Shown piece by piece: positions 35,056 to 42,677 of a DNA stretch of 64,000 bases. The DNA is from Streptomyces cellulosae. GTDB lineage: Bacteria > Actinomycetota > Actinomycetes > Streptomycetales > Streptomycetaceae. The stretch is from positions 19,987 through 83,986 of the forward strand of contig BNBH01000032.1 of the NCBI GenBank assembly GCA_014655195.1, given 5' to 3'. The number at the start of each line of letters is the position of its first letter. Position 1 is the first letter of the stretch. A program made the position numbers and the translations under genes. The notes under the pieces were generated by a model. That model made no database searches. It saw nothing but the letters and a program-made list of their open reading frames with translations, and was not told where the DNA came from.

Positions 35056-35099
35056 CCGCCTCGGGTGGCCCGCCCGCGCGGGCGGGCCACCCGAGGCGG
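35056..35099. terminator. Perfect 44-nt palindrome, bidirectional terminator
   Basis: Two 22-bp arms meet with no loop (centre 35077/35078; core CCCGCCCGCGCGGGCGGG). It lies in the 58-bp gap between convergent genes ending at 35046 and 35105, so it probably terminates both transcripts. Confidence 0.85.
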
Positions 35100-35104
35100 C
35101 GATC

Positions 35105-35737
35105 TCACGCGCCCGGCTTCTCCGGGATCGGCACCCAGTTGAACTCCGGGCAGAACCTCGCGTAGGTCGTCAGCTTCCAGGCCGCGTACTCCTCCACCCG
35201 GCCCGAGCTGCGCAGCAGGTGCTTGACCCAGGTGTGCGCGATGCGCTCCTCCAGCGTCATGGTGGTGTCGATCTGGTCGAGCATCCGGCAGGCGACGGCG
35301 AAGTCCTCGACCGTCAGCGCGCTCAGGTCGATCTCGATGCCCTCCAGGGTGAAGGAGAACACCAGCCGGGAGGTGGAGAAGCGGGTCTTGCGCTCGCCCA
35401 GGAATGTGGTGTGGGGCTCCAGGACCTTCCGGAGCCGGTCGCGGTCCTCGACCGGGTAGCCGATGCCCAGGTCCAGGTCGGAGGTCTCCAGGTTGAGCCT
35501 GGTGCCGAAGGAGCCGACGTCGCGCGGCTTGTGCCCGGTCCACTCGCTGATCAGGGCGGACGCCTCGGTACGCACCCGTTCCAGGCGCTCGTCGTCGGCG
35601 CGCATCTGCTCGTAGAAGGCGCGGGCGCGCTCGAACTCGTCCTCGGTGAAGTCGTTCCGGTCGACCCAGCGCCGCTCGGTGATCGCGTTCAAGTCAAGTT
35701 CGGTGAAGGGGGATTGTGTCGTCACGCGACGCACCAT
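35105..35737 (-). CDS. Polymerase-beta-type nucleotidyltransferase
   Basis: 210 aa. ATG 35737 has GGGGAG 8 nt upstream. The nucleotidyltransferase signature is GSFGTRLNLETSDLDLG (GS followed by DxD) with a third Asp in GIEIDLSAL, the layout of Pol-beta-like enzymes. A helical C-terminal part contains HTWVKHLLRSSGRVEEY. Substrate could be a nucleotide-accepting small molecule, RNA or protein; it resembles neither CCA-adding enzymes nor kanamycin transferases closely. Divergent from the reductase at 35800 with a 62-bp shared promoter gap. Confidence 0.75.
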   Translation of the reverse strand: MVRRVTTQSPFTELDLNAITERRWVDRNDFTEDEFERARAFYEQMRADDERLERVRTEASALISEWTGHKPRDVGSFGTRLNLETSDLDLGIGYPVEDRDRLRKVLEPHTTFLGERKTRFSTSRLVFSFTLEGIEIDLSALTVEDFAVACRMLDQIDTTMTLEERIAHTWVKHLLRSSGRVEEYAAWKLTTYARFCPEFNWVPIPEKPGA

Positions 35738-35799
35738 ACTCACTCCCCGAACCAATTCATCAGCCTTTGCCACTAATTGAGAGATAAGAGGTACTTCCT

Positions 35800-36900
35800 G
35801 TGAGTGCTCCGCAGTCCCCTCCGCGCCGCACCCTCGCCCGCGGCCTGTCCGTCCACCCGATCGGCATCGGCGCCTGGGCCCTGGGCGGCCCCGACCACAA
35901 CCTGGGCCTGCCGATGGGATGGTCCACCGCCGACGACGACGCCTCCCGCCGCGGCCTGGAGACCGCCTACGAACTCGGCGCGAACCTCATCGACACCGCC
36001 GACGTGTACGGGCACGGGCACTCCGAGCGGGTCATCGGCGACTTCGTCGCCACCGTCCCCCGCGACACCGTGGTGCTGTCCTCCAAGGTCGGCTACCACC
36101 GCGGCACCGCCCGGCACGCCTACCTGCCCTCGGCAATGCGCCGCCAGCTCGAGACCACGCTGGAGAACCTGCGCACCGACCACCTCGACATCTACTTCCT
36201 GCACAACTCCGACTTCGGACCCGACGACCGCTACCTGGACGAGGCCGTCGCCCAGATGCGGGACTTCCAGCGCCAGGGCCTGGTGACCGCGGTCGGGATG
36301 CGAGGCCCGCACCGCTACGCCACCGAGCGGGTCACCGTCGCCAAGGAACAGCGCGGCGACAAGTACGCCCGGTTCGCCCACCTCGCCGAGAAGATCCGGC
36401 CGGACTACCTCGCGGCCCGGTTCAACGCGCTCACCCCGCCGCCGGCCGCCGGCCGGCCGGACATCTTCGCGCTCGCCGCCTCCCTCGGTGCCAGCGTGCT
36501 GATCAACAAACCGCTGGTTCAGGGCCTGCTCACCGGCAAGTACGACCCGGCCCAGCCGCCGAAGTTCGCGCCCGGGGACCACCGGCTGCGCAAGGCGTGG
36601 TACACCCCCGGCGCGCTGAAGATCATCCAGGACGGCCTGGCGCCGCTGCGCGAGCGGTTCGGTCACACCTCCGAGGCCCTGATCCGCGTCGCCCTGCAGT
36701 ACTGCCTGCAGCAGACCGACAACGCCGCTGTCCTCGTCGGCTTCACCCGGCCCGAGCAGGTCACCGAGAACCTCACGGCGGTCGGCACCCCGCTCACCGT
36801 CGAGGAGCTCGCCTTCGTCAGCGGCACCCTCGGCCGGCTCCAGCAGACTCTGGACGCCCACAGCGAGGTGTTCCTCGACGAGATGGGCGCCAGCCGATGA
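35800..36900 (+). CDS. Aldo/keto reductase (full catalytic tetrad)
   Basis: 366 aa from GTG 35800. The tetrad is complete: Asp and Tyr in LIDTADVYGHGHS, Lys in VVLSSKVGYHRG, His in IYFLHNSDFG. C-terminal NADPH-binding region includes VLVGFTRPEQVTENL. The family reduces aldehydes or ketones with NADPH. It is the active-looking paralogue of the Lys-less protein at 25220. The stop overlaps the start of the next gene (ATGA), so it is cotranscribed with an EEP-family protein. Confidence 0.88.
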   Translation: MSAPQSPPRRTLARGLSVHPIGIGAWALGGPDHNLGLPMGWSTADDDASRRGLETAYELGANLIDTADVYGHGHSERVIGDFVATVPRDTVVLSSKVGYHRGTARHAYLPSAMRRQLETTLENLRTDHLDIYFLHNSDFGPDDRYLDEAVAQMRDFQRQGLVTAVGMRGPHRYATERVTVAKEQRGDKYARFAHLAEKIRPDYLAARFNALTPPPAAGRPDIFALAASLGASVLINKPLVQGLLTGKYDPAQPPKFAPGDHRLRKAWYTPGALKIIQDGLAPLRERFGHTSEALIRVALQYCLQQTDNAAVLVGFTRPEQVTENLTAVGTPLTVEELAFVSGTLGRLQQTLDAHSEVFLDEMGASR

Positions 36901-37739
36901 GCTCCCCTGCCGAGCAGCTCTCCCTGATCACCCCGGACGAGCCCGCGCACCAGCCGGCCGACGACGCCGTACGGCTGCTGCTGTTCAACACTCAGAACGC
37001 CTCCCCGGACCGCGCCCGCCGACAGGCCGCCTGGATCGCCAGCCAGGAGGGCGCGGACACCGCCGTCCTCACCGAGGTGTCCTCCACCCGAGGCGGTGAC
37101 GCTCTCGTCACCGCGCTCACCGAGCGCGGATACGCCACCGTCATCGCCCCGCAGCCGGCGGAAGCCGACTACCGCACGGTCATCGCCTGCCGCACCGCCG
37201 ACGCTCACAAGGTGGAGAGCCCGGTCACCGTCACACCCCACCGCGCCCCGGTCGCCCGCGTCACCATCGGCGGCCACGACATCATCGTCCTCGGCCTCTA
37301 CGTCCCCTCCCGCGGACCCAAGGAGCACCGCAACGTCGCCAAGCGCGCCTTCCAGGACGCGGTCACCGAGGCCCTGCCGAAGCTCCACGCCGCCTACCCG
37401 GACATTCCCGTCATCGTGGCCGGGGACCTCAACGTCATCGAACGCGGCCACCAGCCCCCGCACAAGGTCTTCGGCGCCTGGGAGTACGCCTTCTACGACT
37501 CCTTCCAGGCCGCCGGCCTCACCGACGCCTTCCGCCACCTGCACCCCGACAAGATCGCCCACTCCTGGTACGGGCGCAGCGGCAACGGCTTCCGCTTCGA
37601 CCACATCTTCGTCTCCACTGCCCACGTCACACAGGTTCTCGCCTGCGACTACCACCAGGAGGCCCGCGAAGCCGGTCTCACTGACCACGCGGTCATGACC
37701 GTTCACTTCCGTCTGCCCGGGCCTGCAGAAACCACGTGA
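36897..37739 (+). CDS. Endonuclease/exonuclease/phosphatase (EEP) family protein
   Basis: 280 aa, ATG 36897 coupled to the reductase. EEP-fold motifs appear in order: LLLFNTQNASPDRA near the start, VLTEVSS, VIVAGDLNVIERGH (GDxN), FRFDHIFVS and LTDHAVMTVHF (catalytic DH). It is similar in size to exodeoxyribonuclease III-like enzymes. It may cleave nucleic acid or a phosphodiester metabolite. The next gene, 48 bp away, encodes another EEP-like protein. Confidence 0.82.
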   Translation: MSSPAEQLSLITPDEPAHQPADDAVRLLLFNTQNASPDRARRQAAWIASQEGADTAVLTEVSSTRGGDALVTALTERGYATVIAPQPAEADYRTVIACRTADAHKVESPVTVTPHRAPVARVTIGGHDIIVLGLYVPSRGPKEHRNVAKRAFQDAVTEALPKLHAAYPDIPVIVAGDLNVIERGHQPPHKVFGAWEYAFYDSFQAAGLTDAFRHLHPDKIAHSWYGRSGNGFRFDHIFVSTAHVTQVLACDYHQEAREAGLTDHAVMTVHFRLPGPAETT

Positions 37740-37787
37740 GGGCCCAGGCACCAGCCGCCGCTTCCCCAGTTGAGGAAAGGAACGACC

Positions 37788-38693
37788 ATGACCAAACCGC
37801 GCATACTGACCATTGCGAACTGGAACTTCGAAGCCAACGGAAAGGGCGACCTGCACACCCGGCACATCGCGCACCGGAAGCTCGCCAGCCTCGGCGCCAA
37901 CCTGGTGTTCCGTCAGGAGATGTGGGGTGCGGACAACGACGGTCGCCAGGTGATGCAAGAGCTGGAGCGCCATCTCGGGATGCGCGGGTGGCTCGGCGAG
38001 CGCGCCTGCACCGCAATCTTCGCGGACCACAACTTCCAGGTCCTCCGGCAGTGGTCAGCACCTTCCCTGTACGTGCTGCCGCCCACCGCGCTGACGATGC
38101 GCTACACCCCCGCAGGACCTGACGCGGCGCCGTTCGTGGCTGTCTCCTACCACCTCAACTACGCCAGCCCCACCAACCGGCTCATCGAGGCCGAGTGGCT
38201 GACCACCTGGGCGGACAAGCGGTGGACCACCCCCCAGGGCGGCACTGCGGTCCTGCCGTGCATCAGTGGCGGCGATGCGAACAGCTACCCGCACGCGGAC
38301 GTCGAAGGCGCCCCGGCGCTGCCGGTCCTGGAGGATATCCAGGACCGGCCGCACCGGCTCCATCGCTCCTACCTCGGACCGGACGGCCGCCGCCTCATGG
38401 ACACCCGGCCCGACGCGGCGCTGCGCACCGCCGGGCTGGAGGACGTCGCCCGTCACCGAGCCCTGGCGGGCGACCTCAAGGCCGTGGCGCGCACGGTCGA
38501 TCGATGCGATACCCATGGCCCGGATGCTCGGATCGACCGGGTGTACGTCACGCCCGAGCTACTGCCAGCCGTCCGCGACGTCGACGTGATCGAGGTCCCC
38601 CTGGACCTGTCCGACCATCACATGGCCCGCGTGAAGCTCGAGGCGGACGTGCTGGCGGACATCCTCCGGGCGGTATTCGCCGGGGCCGCCTGA
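37788..38693 (+). CDS. Second EEP-family protein
   Basis: 301 aa. ATG 37788 follows GAGGAAAGGA. Motifs: ILTIANWNFEANGKGDLHTR, LVFRQEMWG (Glu), CISGGDANSYPHADV (GDxN), ARIDRVYVTPELLP and LDLSDHHMARV (catalytic DH). It is only distantly similar to its upstream neighbour, so the two may be paralogues or partners with different substrates. It is the last gene of this unit; hairpin DNA follows. Confidence 0.82.
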   Translation: MTKPRILTIANWNFEANGKGDLHTRHIAHRKLASLGANLVFRQEMWGADNDGRQVMQELERHLGMRGWLGERACTAIFADHNFQVLRQWSAPSLYVLPPTALTMRYTPAGPDAAPFVAVSYHLNYASPTNRLIEAEWLTTWADKRWTTPQGGTAVLPCISGGDANSYPHADVEGAPALPVLEDIQDRPHRLHRSYLGPDGRRLMDTRPDAALRTAGLEDVARHRALAGDLKAVARTVDRCDTHGPDARIDRVYVTPELLPAVRDVDVIEVPLDLSDHHMARVKLEADVLADILRAVFAGAA

Positions 38694-39024
38694 TGCGCGG
38701 GGCGCGAGGCAGACGTCGTCGTCTGGTGGGATCTCTGCGCTGCAGATGCCGTGCGCCGGCTCCGCCCGGTCCTTCCCTCTCGTAAGCACGCCTGACCCGG
38801 GCCGGGGTCAGTGCGCCCGGTCTCCAGGGCGCAGGACGCCGACGACGCCCCATCACGTCCTGCCCACTCCGCGCGGCCCGCGGGTCAGGTGACCGGGTTC
38901 TCCGGTTCGAACAGACGGCTGAGCACATAACTCCGTACGTGATGGTGCCTCACGAAGTCGTGCGCGACTGGGGGCGTTCGTCTGTGCTTTCCCCCTTGAG
39001 AAGGAGAAGTACAGCAACACGTGC
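38694..39024. other. Intergenic region between convergent genes, with hairpin 38792-38811
   Basis: About 330 bp. CTGACCC-GGGCCG-GGGTCAG at 38792-38811 is a likely terminator. On the minus strand, a short open tail (ending RLFEPENPVT, stop near 38887) may be decayed coding sequence, but no full gene is supported. Confidence 0.5.
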
Positions 39025-39816
39025 TCAGGCCGCGGTTCCAAGCGAGTCCGGGGCTCCAGTGAGGGCTGGGAGTCGGGCGGCCAGGCCGACGGGGCCGAGG
39101 TGGGCCAGGGCCCACATGGAGGTGACGTGTCGAGCGGAGGCCCAGATCCCAGCGGTCGGGGGCAGGAACGGGGCTACGGCGATGCCGTGGGTGGTGAAGG
39201 GTGCCGGGTCGAGATACGTCATGCCGCCGGTTCCGCACAGATACGTGCTGGCGCCGGCTGCGGCGGTGAGGTCGGCGAGCCGCTCGGATCGCTCTGGCCG
39301 GGCGGGCAGTCGGCTTGCGTTCAGGACGCGGCCCGGCCAGCCGATGAGGTCCAGCAGGACGCGGGTGGAGGTCTCGGCGACGGCGGCGGTCCGGCCGGTG
39401 TCGAACGCGGCCCAGACCGGCTCCAGGGCCGTCTGGAGGGCGGGCCAGTGGGGGCTGGTCCGGTATTCCTGCCGGATCATCGCTTCGCTCCGCCGCCGGG
39501 CTGCGGCCGGGTCGGCGATCAGGGCGTCCCGGATGGTGGTCTGGCGGCCCCGGGGCAGGTGTGTGGGGATGGACAGCCACCGGGTCCGGTCCGGGTCCTC
39601 CAGGGCGGCCAGGCGGGTGCGGTGCTGGTAGTCGCGGCGGGTGAACTGGACGTCGTCGAGGACGATCCAGGTGTCCGCCGCGAACAGCTTCGCCAGGGTG
39701 GTCAGCCTCGGGAACAGGTTGGGCTGGTGGATCGCACACAGCCCGCCTCGGGCGGGCTGGTCAGGAGATGAGACGGCTGGTGAAGCCGTCGAGGATGAGG
39801 GACTCGTATGCGGCAT
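39025..39816 (-). CDS. WbqC-family protein
   Basis: 263 aa. ATG 39816 has GGAGG 6 nt upstream and lies inside the end of the YdcF gene. The WbqC signature is clear: LCAIHQPNLFPRLTTLAKLF followed by LDDVQFTRRDYQHRTRL. WbqC proteins occur in sugar and antigen biosynthesis clusters and have been linked to acyl or aminoacyl transfer; the reaction is not settled. Late motif STYLCGTGGMTYLD is also typical. It may be the third gene of a minus-strand operon Xre, YdcF, WbqC. Confidence 0.82.
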   Translation of the reverse strand: MPHTSPSSSTASPAVSSPDQPARGGLCAIHQPNLFPRLTTLAKLFAADTWIVLDDVQFTRRDYQHRTRLAALEDPDRTRWLSIPTHLPRGRQTTIRDALIADPAAARRRSEAMIRQEYRTSPHWPALQTALEPVWAAFDTGRTAAVAETSTRVLLDLIGWPGRVLNASRLPARPERSERLADLTAAAGASTYLCGTGGMTYLDPAPFTTHGIAVAPFLPPTAGIWASARHVTSMWALAHLGPVGLAARLPALTGAPDSLGTAA

Positions 39817-40447
39817 GCACGTCCTCCGGGACATCCTGGGCGATGGCGAAGCCCTGCTTCGGATACTCGATCACCCGCTGGAGGTCGCCGACGAGCATGT
39901 CCACCACGAGCTTGGCGTCGCCGATGGACTTGACGTAGTCGTCCAGCTCAAGGGGCTCCGACGCGCACACGATCTCGACGTCGGGCCACAGTTTGCGGGC
40001 GGTGGCGAACGATCGCCTTTCCATATAGGGCTTGGAGACCAGCATCACCGTCGTCGGGACGATGCCGGCCGCGGCCAGCAGGTCGCGGGTGAGGGTGATG
40101 TTCTGGCCGGTGTTCGCGGCGTTCGGCTCGACGAGAATCGCCTCGTTGGGAACGCCGAGTTCGAGGGCGTGCTCGCGGAAGTGGACGGCCTCGCCGCGGG
40201 GGAAGCGGGCCTTCGTGGTGGGGCTGTTGCCGCCGGTGAAGACCAGCGTTGGGAACAGGCCGCGGTGATACAGGTCGGCGGCGGCCGCGGCGACGCCGAG
40301 GTCGTGGCTGCCCAGGCCGATTGCCACGTCGACGGCTCGGACCTGGTGCTGCATCTGGTGGTAGTCCCAGATCAGCTTGGTCTGGCGCCACTGGTCCTCG
40401 GTGATGGTCTGCTGGTTGTCGCCCACGCTTGTTGTCTCCCTGGTCAC
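39761..40447 (-). CDS. YdcF/ElyC-family (DUF218) protein
   Basis: 228 aa from GTG 40447, overlapping the Xre gene's stop (GTGA). DUF218 motifs: VDVAIGLGSHDLGVA, TLVFTGGNSPTTKARFPRGE, and LVEPNAANTGQNI (the conserved Asn-Thr pair), then VSKPYMERRSFATA. Most DUF218 proteins are membrane-anchored, but no membrane helix is present here, so it is a soluble member. The family is thought to act on nucleotide or sugar intermediates; function unproven. Confidence 0.82.
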   Translation of the reverse strand: MTRETTSVGDNQQTITEDQWRQTKLIWDYHQMQHQVRAVDVAIGLGSHDLGVAAAAADLYHRGLFPTLVFTGGNSPTTKARFPRGEAVHFREHALELGVPNEAILVEPNAANTGQNITLTRDLLAAAGIVPTTVMLVSKPYMERRSFATARKLWPDVEIVCASEPLELDDYVKSIGDAKLVVDMLVGDLQRVIEYPKQGFAIAQDVPEDVHAAYESLILDGFTSRLIS

Positions 40448-41547
40448 CGGCTGGTGGGGCCGGACGGCTCCGTGCTCATGGCCTTGATGTTCTCGATGCT
40501 GGCCAGCTGGTGGGACAGCCCGAAACGGGCGGCCATGGTCGCGGCCTTGTCGAGGACGTGAAGGCCATCATCGCGGGTCGCGGGGTCGCTCAGCAGGATG
40601 TGTCCGTGGGCGGTGTCCAGGCGGACTCGCTGCATGGGGGCGTCGGTGGTGGCTGTGCCGCGGGCGATGGTGATGAAGTGCAGGGCGGAGGAGAGATCGC
40701 CGGCGCCGCGGTGGGCCAGGGCGATCTTCTGGTGGGCCACCGACCAGTCCTCCGGCTCGGCGAGATCTTCGAAGTCGCGGGTCGCGGCCAGCATCACGCG
40801 GGTCGCATAGTCGTGCTGGCCGTCCTTGCTCAGCGCGGTCCCCACCCACAGTCGGGACCTGGCCCGGTCGCGGCGGGAGAGTCGGTCGTCGACCGCGAGG
40901 TGCTCGTACTGGCGGGCGGCCATCTCCAGCTTCCCGGACATCTCGGCGACCACGGCCAAGGACAGGTCGAGCTGGGCGATGCGGCGGGGGATGGCGAGCT
41001 GGGTGAACAGCGATCTGGCGGTCATATACGAGTGCTGGGCGGACAGCGGTCCGACCACGCTGCCCTGGTCGCGCTGGAGGTCGCCGAGGAGGGCGGTCGA
41101 GCGGGCGAAGAGATACAGGCCCCGGTCATCGAGCTGCAGCGGGGTGAAGCGGCTGGTCCACCGGCTGATCAGGCTCTCGGCGAAGGTGAAGTCCTGCCGG
41201 GACAGGGCGACCACGGCCCGGTCGAGGTCGTCGGTCCACGACTCGTACTCCCAGGCCAGTGGCCCGGTGGGCGTCACCCGCCGGCCTGCGATCTGCATCC
41301 CGGGCCGTTCGGCCTCGGACAGGAACGTCTCGAACCGCAGATGGGCGGCGGCATCCGCGCGGGCCAGGGCCGTGTCGAGGATCGCCTGGGTGTCCGGGCG
41401 GGGCTCGGTCTTCTCTTTGAGCTTCTCCCACTTGGAGACGGTCCGTACGCCGACACCGAGGTGCTCTGCGAACGCGCGGACGCTCAGCCGCAGCGCGAGC
41501 CGGAGTGCCTTGGCCTCCAGCCCGGTCCAGTGGTGCACGGTCGCCAC
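40444..41547 (-). CDS. Xre-family HTH regulator with helical repeat domain
   Basis: 367 aa. GTG 41547 has GGAAGGGAG upstream and a good N-terminus (VATVHHWTGLEAKALRLALR); longer extension is noncoding. The HTH is RLSVRAFAEHLGVGVRTVSK followed by WEKLKEKTEPRP. The rest is TPR-like: repeats such as LDLSLAVVAEMSGKLEMAAR and SKDGQHDYATRVML. Such proteins are common, poorly studied Streptomyces regulators. It is transcribed divergently from the plus-strand gene at 41707, so the 160-bp gap likely carries its operator. Confidence 0.8.
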   Translation of the reverse strand: MATVHHWTGLEAKALRLALRLSVRAFAEHLGVGVRTVSKWEKLKEKTEPRPDTQAILDTALARADAAAHLRFETFLSEAERPGMQIAGRRVTPTGPLAWEYESWTDDLDRAVVALSRQDFTFAESLISRWTSRFTPLQLDDRGLYLFARSTALLGDLQRDQGSVVGPLSAQHSYMTARSLFTQLAIPRRIAQLDLSLAVVAEMSGKLEMAARQYEHLAVDDRLSRRDRARSRLWVGTALSKDGQHDYATRVMLAATRDFEDLAEPEDWSVAHQKIALAHRGAGDLSSALHFITIARGTATTDAPMQRVRLDTAHGHILLSDPATRDDGLHVLDKAATMAARFGLSHQLASIENIKAMSTEPSGPTSR

Positions 41548-41706
41548 ACGTCGCTCCCTTCCCGCCGCCAATCGAAGCACGTCGGGCCCAGGCGGGGGGA
41601 CGCAAGTGCAACGGAAGTACAACAGACGGTCATTCCCCGGCAGTCGGGGCCGGGCCAGGCTGACCGGTGACAGAAGTTGTCGGACTTTCCTGGATGGTTG
41701 CGAACG

Positions 41707-42156
41707 ATGGAGCCCCTCACCGAGCATCGCGGCGTCAGCGGCCCGGTCGTCTATGGCTTCCTGAGGCTGGTGCGCGTCTCCCGGGCCCGCCAGGATGCCC
41801 TGCACGACGTTCTGGCCGAGTACTGCCGCCGGCACGAGCTCGACCTGCACGGGGTCTTCACCGAACGGACGGCGGGCACCGAGCGGTCGGCCGCGTTCAC
41901 CGGCCTGCTGGACGTCCTAGACCTGCATGGCACCTACGGCGTCGTCCTGCCCGCCCTCTCGCACCTGGGGCCGAGGGCAATAGCCGCCCCCCGGCAGGCC
42001 CGGATCACCGCTGCCGGCGCCCGGCTGCTACTGGTCCGCGGCCCCCGCGCCCCCCGCACCCCCCGCCCGGCCGCCTCCGGCCCCGCCGGGTCCCCGTCCG
42101 GACGGGGCCGCCGCCGCAGTCCCGGCCCCGCCCCCGCTCTGGACCACGACACGTGA
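41707..42156 (+). CDS. Resolvase-like protein (serine recombinase N-terminal domain, truncated)
   Basis: 149 aa, ATG 41707. VVYGFLRLVRVSRARQDALH with the later VFTERTAGTERSAAFTGLLD and YGVVLPALSHLGPRAI follow the pattern of a serine recombinase catalytic domain, but no DNA-binding C-terminus is present; instead there is a Pro/Gly/Arg-rich tail. Similar short proteins are frequent in Streptomyces and may be regulators rather than recombinases. It is followed 7 bp later by an anti-sigma-like gene. Assignment is by pattern, moderately sure. Confidence 0.6.
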   Translation: MEPLTEHRGVSGPVVYGFLRLVRVSRARQDALHDVLAEYCRRHELDLHGVFTERTAGTERSAAFTGLLDVLDLHGTYGVVLPALSHLGPRAIAAPRQARITAAGARLLLVRGPRAPRTPRPAASGPAGSPSGRGRRRSPGPAPALDHDT

Positions 42157-42163
42157 GGCCCTC

Positions 42164-42601
42164 ATGCCTGAAGCGACTCAGAGGTTCTTCGAACACCGGC
42201 CCGAATCGGTCAAAGCGGCACGTGACTTCACCACCCGGACGCTGAAGGACTGGGGTCTGGATGACACCGGCGACATCCGTCTGGTCGTCTCAGAACTCGC
42301 GACCAACGCGCTCGCTCACGGCAGCGATGCCGAGCACGGCTTCCTCGTCCGTCTGGAGGCCCAGACCGACGGGGTCCGTCTGGAAGTCCACGACAGCCGC
42401 GACCCTCGCCAGCCCCTGCCCGAACCTGCCGAGCCGGACCCGGCGGCCGAGACTGGCCGGGGGCTGGTGATTGCCGCCGCCCTCGCCGCCCGCTGGGGTG
42501 TCACTCCCCGCCAGCCGCGCGGGAAGATCGTCTGGTCCCACTTCCCTACCGTCTTGCCGGCCGCCCTCGTCAGGGCCGGTCAGGAGGTTCGGACGTGCTG
42601 A
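42164..42601 (+). CDS. Anti-sigma-like ATP-binding protein (HATPase)
   Basis: 145 aa, ATG 42164. A GHKL ATPase domain of RsbW/SpoIIAB type: IRLVVSELATNALAHGS (N-box), VRLEVHDSRDP (G1) and TGRGLVIAAALAARWGV (G2). These proteins usually bind a sigma factor or regulate an Xre partner. The stop lies within the start of a tiny ORF (42595), and the RiPP maturase starts 76 bp later, so it may belong to the RiPP operon as a regulator. Confidence 0.85.
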   Translation: MPEATQRFFEHRPESVKAARDFTTRTLKDWGLDDTGDIRLVVSELATNALAHGSDAEHGFLVRLEAQTDGVRLEVHDSRDPRQPLPEPAEPDPAAETGRGLVIAAALAARWGVTPRQPRGKIVWSHFPTVLPAALVRAGQEVRTC

Positions 42602-42642
42602 CCGGCACCGCGGCCGCGGTCAACATCCAGTTCGTCTGCTGA
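42595..42642 (+). CDS. Tiny ORF with strong ribosome site (15 codons)
   Basis: GTG 42595 is preceded 7 nt away by AGGAGG (42582-42587). It encodes VLTGTAAAVNIQFVC; all 15 sense codons end in G or C. The start overlaps the HATPase stop. It may be a translated leader or a tiny peptide that couples translation of the HATPase to the maturase. It does not resemble the RiPP precursor. Whether it is made is unproven. Confidence 0.35.
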   Translation: MLTGTAAAVNIQFVC

Positions 42643-42677
42643 CCCGCCCGCTCGAACCCTCGATCGAGAGGAGCGCG

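Noticed and set aside
38887..39024. Minus-strand tail ending RLFEPENPVT as a gene
   Set aside because: It has no start or domain and merges with antisense reading of the WbqC gene; perhaps a remnant, but not supportable.
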